DNA of 64,000 nt from Lacihabitans sp. CS3-21 (GTDB lineage: Bacteria > Bacteroidota > Bacteroidia > Cytophagales > Spirosomataceae): assembly GCF_024343675.1 (NCBI RefSeq), contig NZ_RJUD01000005.1, forward strand, positions 1 through 64,000. Reading direction: 5' to 3'. The stretch's first letter is position 1, and every line of letters begins with the position of its first letter. A model generated the notes under the pieces. It was given only the letters and a program-made list of their open reading frames with translations, made no database searches and was not told where the DNA came from. This document shows, piece by piece, positions 42,294-51,832 of this stretch. The position numbers were made by a program, and so were the translations under genes.

Positions 42294-44459
42294 ATGCGGT
42301 TTCTTACCTTAATATCTTTTCTTTTTGTTTCCTATCCCATTTTTGGGCAATTGGACACCCTTCGGGATTTGGAGGAAGTGGTCATCTCTGCCAATAAATT
42401 TGAGTTGAAAAAGAAAGAAACTCCTAACCAGATTGAGCTCATTTCTGCAAAACAAATTGCTTTTCAAAACTCTCCTAATACCGCCAATCTTTTGGAACAA
42501 ACAGGCAATGTTTTTGTGCAAAAAAGCCAAGCTGGTGGAGGTAGCCCAGTTTTGAGAGGTTTTGAAGCCAGTAGGGTGTTGATGGTTATGGATGGTGTCA
42601 GGATGAATAATGCCATTTACAGAGCGGGACATTTGCAAAATGTATTAAGAATTGACCAAAGCATGCTCGAAAGAGCGGAGGTGGTTTTTGGGCCAAGTTC
42701 AGTTATTTACGGCTCAGACGCACTAGGGGGTGTGGTACATTTTAGGACGAAGAACCCTGAGTTTGATGTTAAAAACGTTCGGTCTTATTTAAGATACTCA
42801 ACGGCAATTGGCGAAAAAACAGGACATGTAGATTTTAATATTGGCAAAAAGCGTTTGGCATTTTTGACGAGTTTTACCTTCTCTGATTTTGGAGATGTTG
42901 TGCAGGGAGCACACCGATTGGCAGCTTATCCAGACTTTGGGAAAAGATTGTTTTATACTGAAAGACAGGGTAATGCAGATGTTTCGCTAACAAATAGTAA
43001 TGTAAATAAACAAGTTGGGAGTGCTTACAGTCAATATGATTTTTTACAGAAAATAAGTTTTCAACAAACCGATAATATTAAGCATACCTTGAATTTTCAA
43101 TTTTCAAATTCCTCTGATGTGCCTCGTTATGACAGACTTACGGAGCTTAGGAATGGTTTGCCAAGGTTTGCAGAATGGTATTATGGCCCAGAAAAACGAC
43201 TGATGGTTGCTTATCATTTAGAATTGAAAAATACATTGATATACGACAGAGCTAGTATTTCTCTTGCATTTCAGGATATTGAAGAAAGTAGGGTTTCAAG
43301 AAATTTTAATAATGTAAATAGAAAAAGCCAGTTAGAGAAAGTTAATCTATTTTCGTTGAATGCTGATTTTCAGAAAGTAATAAAAGAACAAAACCTTACC
43401 TATGGTCTGGAAGTCGTTGGGAATGATGTGAGGTCAAAGGCTCATTTTACAAACATCAGCACCAATGAAGAGAGAAAGGCTGACACAAGGTACCCTGACG
43501 GGAAAAATACCATGAACACCTGGGCAATTTATGTGGCGGACCAGCTGAAAGTAGCCAATACTTTAATTTTACATGGCGGACTTAGGTATGCATTTACAGA
43601 TTTGTCAGCTGAGTTTATTGAGAAGTCATTTTTCCCATTCCCTTTCAGCCAAATACAGCAAAAAAACAGTTCGCTTACAGGAAACTTGGGACTGGTTTAC
43701 ATACCCTTTGCTAAAACTAAATTAGGCTTGATGGGTTCGTCTGGTTTTAGATCACCCAATATTGACGACTTAGCCAAAGTTTTTGATTCGGTAGCTGGGA
43801 GCTTGATTGTACCCAATCCAAATATAAAACCCGAATATAGTTATAATGGAGAAGTGTCTATAAATCAGCAAATTGGTAAAAAAATGAAAATTGAAGGCGT
43901 CTATTATGTTACCAATATGAGCAATGCAATTGTTATAGATGCCTTTACTTTAAACGGTGAAAGAACGGTGATGTATAATGGCCAAAATAGTAAGGTCTTA
44001 GCTGCTCAAAACAAAGCAAAGGCATTTATTCACGGTTGGAATTTGAACCTCAAAGCCGATTTATCAAAAGAATTTTTACTTTCTAGTGCCTTGAATTATA
44101 CAAAGGGTAGTATTAATGATGCTGCAAATACGCCTTTGGATCATATTCCTCCCATGTTTGGTCGCTCAGCCATTAAGTTCCAGAAAAAAGCTTTTCAGGT
44201 GGAGGTTTTTAGTATTTATAATGGTTGGAAAAAGCTAGCAGACTATAGCCCAAGTGGTGAGGACAATTTGATATACGCCACTCAAGATGGTATGCCTTCG
44301 TGGTGGACTTTGAACCTAAGGTCTGAATATCAGATGAATAAAAACTTCTCTCTGCAATTTGCCTGTGAGAATATTTTAGATAAAAATTATAGAAATTTTG
44401 CCTCTGGCATTTCGTCACCTGGTCGGAATTTTATGATTACCGTTCGAGGAGGCATTTAA
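42294..44459 (+). CDS. TonB-dependent outer-membrane receptor
   Basis: This receptor is about 721 residues from ATG 42294, where a clean signal peptide starts (MRFLTLISFLFVSYPIFGQ). The frame is open upstream to 42177, but that extension would bury the signal behind 39 basic residues, and a TATTTTTG -7-like element lies inside it (42263-42270). The plug shows ISAKQIAFQNSPNTANLLEQ and GGSPVLRGFEASRVLMVMDG, with RAEVVFGPSSVIYGSDALGG. The barrel ends in a Y/F-rich strand (RNFMITVRGG). The shape is that of haem, vitamin or siderophore receptors (CirA/BtuB-like), without the carboxypeptidase-like domain of the receptor at 16328. The ligand is unknown. Confidence 0.88.
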   Translation: MRFLTLISFLFVSYPIFGQLDTLRDLEEVVISANKFELKKKETPNQIELISAKQIAFQNSPNTANLLEQTGNVFVQKSQAGGGSPVLRGFEASRVLMVMDGVRMNNAIYRAGHLQNVLRIDQSMLERAEVVFGPSSVIYGSDALGGVVHFRTKNPEFDVKNVRSYLRYSTAIGEKTGHVDFNIGKKRLAFLTSFTFSDFGDVVQGAHRLAAYPDFGKRLFYTERQGNADVSLTNSNVNKQVGSAYSQYDFLQKISFQQTDNIKHTLNFQFSNSSDVPRYDRLTELRNGLPRFAEWYYGPEKRLMVAYHLELKNTLIYDRASISLAFQDIEESRVSRNFNNVNRKSQLEKVNLFSLNADFQKVIKEQNLTYGLEVVGNDVRSKAHFTNISTNEERKADTRYPDGKNTMNTWAIYVADQLKVANTLILHGGLRYAFTDLSAEFIEKSFFPFPFSQIQQKNSSLTGNLGLVYIPFAKTKLGLMGSSGFRSPNIDDLAKVFDSVAGSLIVPNPNIKPEYSYNGEVSINQQIGKKMKIEGVYYVTNMSNAIVIDAFTLNGERTVMYNGQNSKVLAAQNKAKAFIHGWNLNLKADLSKEFLLSSALNYTKGSINDAANTPLDHIPPMFGRSAIKFQKKAFQVEVFSIYNGWKKLADYSPSGEDNLIYATQDGMPSWWTLNLRSEYQMNKNFSLQFACENILDKNYRNFASGISSPGRNFMITVRGGI

Positions 44460-44473
44460 GGTATTTCGTTAAA

Positions 44474-44508
44474 AATCTCAGTAAGAATGGAAATGCCTTA
44501 CTGAGATT
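44474..44508. terminator. Bidirectional terminator between TonB receptor and LLM gene
   Basis: AATCTCAGTAAG (44474-44485) pairs with CTTACTGAGATT (44497-44508), a 12-bp stem with an 11-base loop, between convergent stops at 44459 and 44512. Confidence 0.8.
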
Positions 44509-44511
44509 ATT

Positions 44512-45669
44512 TTATATTAACTCACCAAAAGTTAAAGGAGTTTTTGGTGTTTCAATTGGAGTTCTGCCTTGAATAACCGAAAGTTTTCCAGTTTTTAAAT
44601 GTGGTAAAACCAACTTTGCGAAATATTCACACTCTTCTATCAGCGGGTAGCCAGAAAGTATAAAGGCTCTTACGCCCATGTCCATATAGCGGTTCATTTT
44701 TTCAATAATTTGGGAAGGATTACCAACCATTGCTGCCCCACAGCCAGACCTGGCTCTTCCGATACCGGTCCAGAGCATGGGTTCAATAAAGTCATCTTTG
44801 TCTGCATTTTTTCTGAATTCGTCTTGACGTAATACCCCTGCAGATTTAGAATCTTGCGTACGGTGTTTTAACATTTCAGCCGTTTCTAAATCGAATTTCG
44901 ACATCAATTCTTTGGAATAAGCCAAAGCTTCTGCTTCGGTTTCACGTACAATAACATGTATCCGCATGCCAAAATCTATTGTTCTGCCATAAGATGCCGC
45001 CTTGCTGCTCATTTCCTTCATCGTAGCATAAATACTTTCTTCGGGTTCAGGCCACATTAAGAATACATCACAATATTTAGCACATACTTCTTTAGAGCCA
45101 GGCGAAATTCCTCCAAAATACAATAAAGGGCCTCCGTTTTGTTGGTATGGTTTAACAGGTTTGGCATCCATACTGAAATTATAGATTTCGCCTTTGTGTT
45201 CTATTCTATCTTGTGTCCAAGCCTGTTTTAAAATATCTATTACCTCAGCACATCGTTGGTATCGCATTTCATGGTCTTCCTTCAAACCCGGTAAATCTGA
45301 ATTTATGATGTTAACTGTTAACCTTCCTTTCAGTATATGATCTAACGTAGAAATATGCCTAGCCAGCATTGGTGGGTGAATTTCCCCTGTTCTTATGGCT
45401 GCCAGCATATTGATTTGTTGGGTTTGAGGAGCCATGGCGGCTGCAAAAGGCAGTACTTCTTGGCCAATTACGTAGGAGGTAGGTAGTAGGATATTTTCGT
45501 ATCCAAGCTTATCGGCAGTTTTTATGATGTCTCCACAATGCTCATAATTGCTTCGGCGTGAAGGATCCAGTGTACCCAAAAAGCCTGTATCACCTCCACA
45601 TAAATCATCAAACCAAGCGACTTCAGCAATTCTTTGCTCGGTTCTAATCCCTACCTGTTCAATTATCAT
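44512..45669 (-). CDS. LLM-class flavin-dependent oxidoreductase (SsuD-like)
   Basis: This 385-residue bacterial-luciferase-fold monooxygenase uses reduced FMN supplied by a separate reductase. Family landmarks include KTADKLGYENILLPTSY (strand-helix near the N-terminus), AAIRTGEIHPPMLARHISTLDHI and LTVNIINS. GPLLYFGGISPGSKEVCAKYCDVFLMW follows, and IGRARSGCGAAMVGNPSQI near the end. The pattern is close to alkanesulfonate monooxygenases (SsuD), but no sulfonate transporter or flavin reductase gene is adjacent, so the substrate is open. It is a single-gene unit. A long gap without recognisable genes follows upstream. Confidence 0.9.
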   Translation of the reverse strand: MIIEQVGIRTEQRIAEVAWFDDLCGGDTGFLGTLDPSRRSNYEHCGDIIKTADKLGYENILLPTSYVIGQEVLPFAAAMAPQTQQINMLAAIRTGEIHPPMLARHISTLDHILKGRLTVNIINSDLPGLKEDHEMRYQRCAEVIDILKQAWTQDRIEHKGEIYNFSMDAKPVKPYQQNGGPLLYFGGISPGSKEVCAKYCDVFLMWPEPEESIYATMKEMSSKAASYGRTIDFGMRIHVIVRETEAEALAYSKELMSKFDLETAEMLKHRTQDSKSAGVLRQDEFRKNADKDDFIEPMLWTGIGRARSGCGAAMVGNPSQIIEKMNRYMDMGVRAFILSGYPLIEECEYFAKLVLPHLKTGKLSVIQGRTPIETPKTPLTFGELI

Positions 45670-46145
45670 ATATTACAATTTAGAATTTCTTAATTTTAAT
45701 GAAATTATTCAGAATCAATATTTAAAAGTATTTTTGATTTTCAAAATTACAATAAAATATAAAACCGAAATTTTTTGTAATAGAAATGTCTTTAAAAAAC
45801 TAAAGGACAATTCAATGCTTTGACTCAAAGAGAATAACAATAGCTTAAGTTTTGTCTTTGGCTATACTATCCGCCAAGATTGGATTTGGGGATAGCAGTA
45901 AAAATGAACCTAAAGATTTAAAAAACTGGATAAACGTGCCTGTTTTTGTTGTCAATTTGTCTGATGAATCACTTTTAAAGGCCTCTGTAAAAGAACTATG
46001 TTCTTTATTTGGTTTTGTTGACTTCAATATAAACAAGGTTATTGTGGTTTATTTGGATCCGTATAAAACAGTTCGGCAGAAGTATGGACAGATAGGTATA
46101 ATATAAATCAAGCGAAAAATATGGTCATTGATAAGTTGATGATTC
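45670..46145. other. Intergenic stretch upstream of the symporter, no convincing gene
   Basis: This 476-base AT-rich gap lies between divergent genes. An 84-codon frame starting at TTG 45852 exists on the plus strand, but its complement is also open and it matches nothing I recognise. No RNA gene or strong hairpin is seen. Confidence 0.5.
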
Positions 46146-46172
46146 ATGCATTTAGTCAAAATTGTAAAAACT

Positions 46173-47966
46173 ATGCTAAAATCTCTGGAATGGTTTGATG
46201 TAATAGTGGTGGTAACGGTTTTGTTGTTTCTCATTGTTGCCAGCATGTATTCTAGTTTTAAGAAAAAAGATGCCGAAGAATATTTTATGGCCGGCAGATC
46301 ACTCAGGTGGTGGTCTGTGGCTGGTTCTATTTTCGGTACCAACATACACGCCCAACAGATTATAGGCATGATGGGCGTGGGTTATTCCATAGGTTTTGCA
46401 CAAAGTCATTACGAAATTTGGGCTATTCCTGCCATTTTGGTTTTATGTTATATTTTTATTCCTATTTATAGAAAAAGAAATTTCTTTACACTTTCACAAT
46501 TTTTAGAAAGTCGTTTCAATGCTAATGCACGCTTGGTTTATACGGTTCTGATGGTAGCATTTATCCTAATTCAGTTGATCGGTGGATTTTATATTGGTAG
46601 CCGAACCTTGGGTTTGTTGTTTGAAGGAACAGGGTGGGAGGTAAGCTATGTGGCAGGAATATGCATAATTGCTACTGTAACCGTCGTTTTTACTGTTTTT
46701 GGAGGTATGGAATCCGTAGTAACAGCAGACAATATCCTAACAATCATCATGATAGCGTCCATTTTGCTAATGGGTTCATTTACCTACATGCAGCCAGAAA
46801 TTGGTGGATTGTCAGGATTGCTAAAATTAGATCATGCTGAAGCCAATAAAATGCATCTGTATTTGCCCACCAATCATCCAAAACTCCCATGGAGCGGCAT
46901 TTTTACGGGACTGACCATTCTCAACATGTTTTATTGGACAACGAATCAATATCAAGTACAAAGGGTATTGGCCGCAAAAACTGATAGAGATGCCAAACTT
47001 GGTTCGATAGCCGCAGGTTTTTTGAAATTGATCATACCGTTTTTCTCTATTGCAGTGGGTTCTGCGGCTTATTATATTTTTAAAAGTAGGTATGGGGTAG
47101 ATTCCATAAAGCCAGATGATACCTTTTTAACGCTTCTAAAAACTGTAGTTCCAACAGGTTACGGTTTGGTAGGATTGATATTGGCTGGGTTGATGTGTGC
47201 GATATTTTCTGCAATTTACTCCATGATGAACTCAGTTTCTACAGTGATGGCTTATGATATCTTTAAAAAATATATTAATCCAAAAGCTTCGGATAAAAAA
47301 ACGGTTAGATTCGGACAATTGGCTGTGTTTTTAATCTGTATTGTGGCTGGTGTTTTGGCATTTTCCACTTATGATCCCAATTCATCGGACAATTTCTTTT
47401 TAAAATTGGCAAACCAAACCTCTTATATCAAACCCGGTTTAGTAGTTGTGTTTTTCTGGGGAGTACTTTGGAAACAAACCAATCCTATAGCTGCCGTAAT
47501 GGTTTTGGCGGGTTCTCCCTTTATTGGTTTAGGATGTGATTGGATATTTGAAAACCTACTGATTCAATACCCATTTATCATACAAACCTTCGGCGAAACC
47601 TTCAACTTTTTGTATCGTGTATTTTCAATTTTTGTAATAGGATCCATCCTATTAGTCATATTGAGTAAGTATCTAAATGCCAATGGAAAAGCCAAGATTG
47701 CAGAATTCGATTTAGGCATATCCTTATCAGGCATCGGAAGTACCTTGTTTTGGTTTTTACTTACTCAAATTCCATTTATAGTAGTAGCGTTGTTAGGCCT
47801 GATTTCACCTCAAACAGCAGCCACTCCAGCCGCAATTGTTTGTTTGCTTTTGTTTGTTTGGTTTCATAAACGGGCAAAAGATGAAATGATGCTGTATAAA
47901 TCAGATATATTTTATGCGGGCTTGCTTACTTCTTCCATGATTTGGATTATGTTTTATTTTGCATAA
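46173..47966 (+). CDS. Sodium:solute symporter (SSS family)
   Basis: This protein is about 597 residues from ATG 46173 (MLKSLEWFDVIVVVTV); ATG 46146 would add nine residues. It has 13-14 predicted membrane helices. Family signatures are AEEYFMAGRSLRWWSVAGSIF (sodium-site region in TM1-2), TVFGGMESVVTADNI and GLVGLILAGLMCAIFSAIYS. SSS proteins import sugars, amino acids, sialic acid or similar nutrients with Na+. The FMAGRSL segment with LRWW and the length near 600 suit the sugar/sialic-acid-like branch, but the substrate cannot be fixed. It lies upstream of an SDR gene with a 39-base gap; cotranscription is likely. Confidence 0.88.
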   Translation: MLKSLEWFDVIVVVTVLLFLIVASMYSSFKKKDAEEYFMAGRSLRWWSVAGSIFGTNIHAQQIIGMMGVGYSIGFAQSHYEIWAIPAILVLCYIFIPIYRKRNFFTLSQFLESRFNANARLVYTVLMVAFILIQLIGGFYIGSRTLGLLFEGTGWEVSYVAGICIIATVTVVFTVFGGMESVVTADNILTIIMIASILLMGSFTYMQPEIGGLSGLLKLDHAEANKMHLYLPTNHPKLPWSGIFTGLTILNMFYWTTNQYQVQRVLAAKTDRDAKLGSIAAGFLKLIIPFFSIAVGSAAYYIFKSRYGVDSIKPDDTFLTLLKTVVPTGYGLVGLILAGLMCAIFSAIYSMMNSVSTVMAYDIFKKYINPKASDKKTVRFGQLAVFLICIVAGVLAFSTYDPNSSDNFFLKLANQTSYIKPGLVVVFFWGVLWKQTNPIAAVMVLAGSPFIGLGCDWIFENLLIQYPFIIQTFGETFNFLYRVFSIFVIGSILLVILSKYLNANGKAKIAEFDLGISLSGIGSTLFWFLLTQIPFIVVALLGLISPQTAATPAAIVCLLLFVWFHKRAKDEMMLYKSDIFYAGLLTSSMIWIMFYFA

Positions 47967-48005
47967 TATTACTGCATATTATAAAAAGGATAATATTTCA
48001 AACTA

Positions 48006-48728
48006 ATGTCACAAAAAGTAATTATCATAGGTGCAAGTTCGGGAATAGGGAAGGCTCTTGCTTTAAAATATGCCCAAGAGGGGTTTGAGGTCGGAATAAC
48101 GGCAAGAAGAACAAATTTGCTTCAAAAAATTGTAGAAGAATTGCCAAGGTCCAAATTCTACATATCAGAAATGGATGTAGAAAAAGTAGAAAGTGCTCGG
48201 AACATTTTGGCTGATTTGGTTGAGAAAATGGGTGGCTTGGATATCCTCATCATCAATGCGGGCATTGGTATTCCGAAGGCGAGTTTTGAAGACGAACTCA
48301 AAACCATTGATATTAATGCCCGTGGTTTTATGGGTTTGGCTCAGTGGGCCTATTATTTTTTTAAATCTAAGGGAAGCGGAAAAATTGTTGGAATTTCTTC
48401 AGTAGCAGGTGAAAGAGGAGGGCCAACTTCGCCCGAATACCATGCATCCAAGGCATTTGCGTCCACTTATTTGGAAGGACTAAGGATTCGTTCTAAAAAG
48501 AAAAAGCATGGGGTAAATGTAATAGATGTGCGGCCAGGTTATGTGGAAACTGAAATGACAGACGGTCAAAGAGGGATGTTTTGGGTCGCTAAAGCCGAAA
48601 AGGTGGCGAACCAGATTTTTGAGGCAGTCTTAGCGGATAAACCTGTGGTATATGTGACTAAGAGATTTAGAATAATAGGTTTCCTAATGCGTAATTTGCC
48701 GGAGTGGCTTTTGGTAAGAATGATGTAA
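48006..48728 (+). CDS. SDR-family short-chain dehydrogenase/reductase
   Basis: This 240-residue Rossmann-fold oxidoreductase has GASSGIG (residues 8-14) for the cofactor, NAGIG at about 88-92, and a catalytic Ser in VGISSVAG followed by the YxxxK (EYHASK) near residue 150. The ITARR segment after beta-2 carries Arg, favouring NADP(H). It follows the symporter gene by 39 bases on the same strand and is closed by a strong hairpin. It may act on the solute imported by the symporter, but nothing in the sequence identifies the substrate. Confidence 0.92.
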   Translation: MSQKVIIIGASSGIGKALALKYAQEGFEVGITARRTNLLQKIVEELPRSKFYISEMDVEKVESARNILADLVEKMGGLDILIINAGIGIPKASFEDELKTIDINARGFMGLAQWAYYFFKSKGSGKIVGISSVAGERGGPTSPEYHASKAFASTYLEGLRIRSKKKKHGVNVIDVRPGYVETEMTDGQRGMFWVAKAEKVANQIFEAVLADKPVVYVTKRFRIIGFLMRNLPEWLLVRMM

Positions 48729-48736
48729 ATTTGAAT

Positions 48737-48769
48737 ACAGCCAGACGAAATACCTTCGTCTGGCTGTAA
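48737..48769. terminator. Bidirectional terminator between the SDR and haem-binding genes
   Basis: TACAGCCAGACGAA pairs with TTCGTCTGGCTGTA, a 14-bp perfect stem with a 5-base loop. It lies eight bases past the SDR stop and just before the convergent stop at 48773. Confidence 0.9.
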
Positions 48770-48772
48770 AAA

Positions 48773-51418
48773 TTACTTTTTCTGATTGGCTAAGAATGTG
48801 ATCAAGGAAGCCAGTTCTTCATACGACAAAGCGTTGGCCAAGCCTGTTGGCATCATAGAAGTTTCTAGCTCTTTACGAGAAATTATATCTGATTTTTTGA
48901 TTTTACTCACATTTCCGCCAATATCTCTCAGTGTCAATTGTGTCGAAGTTTCCTCCGTCACGAAACCCATATAACTCTTGTCACCTTTGGCTTCAATAAG
49001 CACAGATGCAAAACCTTGAGAAATGGAGGCGTTCGGTTTAAGAATCGATTCTGCTATTTGTTCGCGGTTCATTATAGATCCTATTTGCCCCATAAATGGC
49101 CCTTTGATAGTTTCTGAAGTACTTAAACTGTGGCACGCTATACAACCTTGTTTGGTAAACAAGGTCTTGCCCAATTCCGCTTTTCCAGGTATTTTAGCCA
49201 TGGCCAGCATCACATCTTCTATAGATGCTTCGCCTACTTGCCCTTTTTTATTGCGTATTTTTTGTAGGTCCACTTTTACTTCTTCTTTTGCTGCCAAAGT
49301 TTCACCAGTTCCGAATTCCGGAATTCCCATGCGGTTTTTGTCATTTAGCTCAACGAAAAAAGTCTTATCAGTTGCTTTTTTCCATTCTTGAAGCAAAATC
49401 GCTTTAATAGCAGGAGAAGATTCCCAAACGATGTCTTTATAGTAGGGTCCATGTGTGTCCGGACGGGTACTCCACCACCACGAACTGTCATAAGGAGCTT
49501 CTTTTTTATATAAACGCGAAAGTGTAGTTAATATCTCTTTTTTGGTTTTGGCATCTTTAACTACTTTATATTTGGCAATCAAGCCATTCACGGCTTTTGG
49601 GTGGTGCATATATCGCAATGCCCAAAGTGCTATGGTAGAGTTTTTTGTACCTATCGCCGCTATACAAGCGTCTACTGCATGGAGGCTTACCAAGGCTCTC
49701 ACAGCTAAGTGAGGTGGAACAATGGCAGAATTTGGTGTTGCATGAGGGCCTTCCTTGCCTTTTTCAGGTGAAATGAATGTAGCTGGTAATTTCACATCAA
49801 GAAGAGCTTTGGCTGCTTCTATCTTTCCTAATCGACCTAAACCTATGGTGGCCGCTATTTGTACGCGAGGAGAGGGGTCTTTTAAACTTTTCAAAAACAA
49901 GTCTAAAGGAACTTGATTGGCAAATGCTTTGCGGTCTGCCAAAGTTTTTAGGACGATTTCTCTGATGGAATCTTCATTTGCGAGTTTAACCAAATTTGGA
50001 ATGCCACTGGCTCCTGCAGCTTGAGCATAGGTAAATATTCCTGCAACCCGAATATCCAATGCTAGGCTTTTGTCTGAGGCAATGGCCCAACTGATTTCGG
50101 CGGCATCCATATTTGAGCGTGATAAAAGTTCTTGCTGAGCGGCTAATCTGGCCATTCCACTCTCTGATTTCAAAAACTTAGCTATTAGGGCTAAATCTGC
50201 TTTTTTTAGATTGGGAAAAGCTTCATATTTCCAGTCTTTTGGCACTACCCTTACCACAAATCCTTTGTTTGGATTGCCAGAATATCCAGCTCCATCCCAT
50301 GCCGAAAGGTACATTTGTCCTGTAGCGTCCACATCCACATCGGTAATCTGACTGAGTTTTATAAACTCTTCTTCTGTTTGAGTGAAAGTGGGGCCATCTG
50401 GCTTAATTCGGTGAACAAAAAGTTGATTTCTGCCCCAGTCGGCCATCATGGGTACTTTGTTGTATTTTTCAGGCCAATTTGCATCGTCTATGAAGATTGA
50501 ACCAGTACCCGAGCCACCACCTAAATCAACCAAAGCTGGAATAATCTCTTCTGTAAAGTTTTTGAATAGTGTTGGATAACCGTATTCTCCAGACTGAATA
50601 TGATGGCTAAAGCGGATGTTCCATCCACCGCCATCGTTCGTATTGTCGCGGGTAAAAATATTCATGAATGGGTCTATTGCCGTGTCGTAAATGTTACGCG
50701 TTCCGTGGGTGAAAATTTCGAGTTCTGTGCCATCAGGGCGAACTCTCACTATTCCACCACCTAACATGGTAAGTTTTTTTCCAGACCTGTCTACAGCATC
50801 GGTAAAGCCAAAGTCACCTACAGATATGTAAATCCAACCGTCAATACCCATGCGAATTCCATTGGTCGAGTGATCGGTGCCTCTACTTTGCAAAAATTTC
50901 GGGGAGCATATATTTTGTACCAAAGGCTGCGGTAAACCGTCGGCTATGCCGTCATTGTTTGTGTCCTCAAAAACCACTAAATCCATCCCAGAGGCTTTGC
51001 CTGTTTCTTTGCTGAAAGTGGTATGTAATACGTACAATTTATCGCCAAAGCTGATTATACCTCTTGGATTGTCCACCATAGCAAACACCGTGTGGCTATC
51101 CATTTTTCCATTATGGTCGCTGTCAATCAGTTTTACTATACGGCCTTTACCTGGTGACTTACCCAAAGAACCAATCATATCAACGCCTACAAATACCTCT
51201 CCTGATGGAGCCACCGCCAGACATGACGGACTCGGTACAATACTGGGTCCAGCATAATAGTTGGCCAATAGTTCGGGCGGACAACTGAATCCTTTTGGCA
51301 AAGAATCATTGTCTATTTTTAACACATCTCTTTTGATTGTTTTTGAAGGCTGAAAGAATATGCCATTACTAAGGAAGATAATAAAGGCCGTGAGTAAGCC
51401 TAAGTTTACTTTTAACAT
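48773..51418 (-). CDS. PVC-type haem-binding membrane dehydrogenase with HEAT repeats and cytochrome c
   Basis: This 881-residue exported protein starts with a hydrophobic signal (about residues 5-22). A six-bladed propeller of the glucose/sorbosone dehydrogenase type (about 50-400) contains GRIVKLIDSDHNGKMD and STNGIRMGIDGWIYISVGD. HEAT-like helical repeats follow (about 420-650). The C-terminal cytochrome c domain has haem-binding C759-x2-C762-H763 (GCIACHS) and methionines in SMMPTGL (855-856) as likely axial ligands. This architecture was first recognised in Planctomycetes and Verrucomicrobia and is also frequent in Cytophagales. It would oxidise a sugar or polyol outside the cytoplasm and pass electrons to a respiratory chain. 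Confidence 0.88.
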   Translation of the reverse strand: MLKVNLGLLTAFIIFLSNGIFFQPSKTIKRDVLKIDNDSLPKGFSCPPELLANYYAGPSIVPSPSCLAVAPSGEVFVGVDMIGSLGKSPGKGRIVKLIDSDHNGKMDSHTVFAMVDNPRGIISFGDKLYVLHTTFSKETGKASGMDLVVFEDTNNDGIADGLPQPLVQNICSPKFLQSRGTDHSTNGIRMGIDGWIYISVGDFGFTDAVDRSGKKLTMLGGGIVRVRPDGTELEIFTHGTRNIYDTAIDPFMNIFTRDNTNDGGGWNIRFSHHIQSGEYGYPTLFKNFTEEIIPALVDLGGGSGTGSIFIDDANWPEKYNKVPMMADWGRNQLFVHRIKPDGPTFTQTEEEFIKLSQITDVDVDATGQMYLSAWDGAGYSGNPNKGFVVRVVPKDWKYEAFPNLKKADLALIAKFLKSESGMARLAAQQELLSRSNMDAAEISWAIASDKSLALDIRVAGIFTYAQAAGASGIPNLVKLANEDSIREIVLKTLADRKAFANQVPLDLFLKSLKDPSPRVQIAATIGLGRLGKIEAAKALLDVKLPATFISPEKGKEGPHATPNSAIVPPHLAVRALVSLHAVDACIAAIGTKNSTIALWALRYMHHPKAVNGLIAKYKVVKDAKTKKEILTTLSRLYKKEAPYDSSWWWSTRPDTHGPYYKDIVWESSPAIKAILLQEWKKATDKTFFVELNDKNRMGIPEFGTGETLAAKEEVKVDLQKIRNKKGQVGEASIEDVMLAMAKIPGKAELGKTLFTKQGCIACHSLSTSETIKGPFMGQIGSIMNREQIAESILKPNASISQGFASVLIEAKGDKSYMGFVTEETSTQLTLRDIGGNVSKIKKSDIISRKELETSMMPTGLANALSYEELASLITFLANQKK

Positions 51419-51832
51419 GTCAGGGTTGATTATAAATGATGAGCAAATCTAGAGATTTTGATTAATATTAGGAAGTGTTGTTGGTCAATTAATCAAGGTC
51501 TATTGGATTTTAAAGTTGTAATAAAAATTATTATTTGGTATTGGAAGTCAGGAATTTCACCTTTATAAACTTATCTTTCACTCCATTTTTTAGTAAATAT
51601 CTAGATATAACTATTCCAATAAAAGACTAGGTTTAAAGTTCAATCATCCATTTTTCTTTCAATGAAAAAAGGTATTGATTTCAAAGTAACCTTATGTACC
51701 TAAGAGATTTAAAGCCTTTTGGATTAAATAAATCGAATTTGTTTAGTAAATTTAATTATCAAAAGACGGCTTTAGGCGGATTTAAGGATTTGCTGGACTT
51801 TTGAAGTTTATTCAACCTTAAAAATAACAGCT
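51419..51832. other. Intergenic stretch, nothing recognised
   Basis: This 414-base AT-rich gap lies between divergent genes. No ORF above about 40 codons looks coding. A GACTTTTG about 35 bases before the downstream ATG is close to the -7 consensus, but there is no matching -33 element. Confidence 0.5.

Noticed and set aside
45852-46106. 84-codon frame upstream of the symporter
   Set aside because: It starts at TTG, is also open on the complementary strand and resembles no family; there is no promoter or coupling to the next gene.
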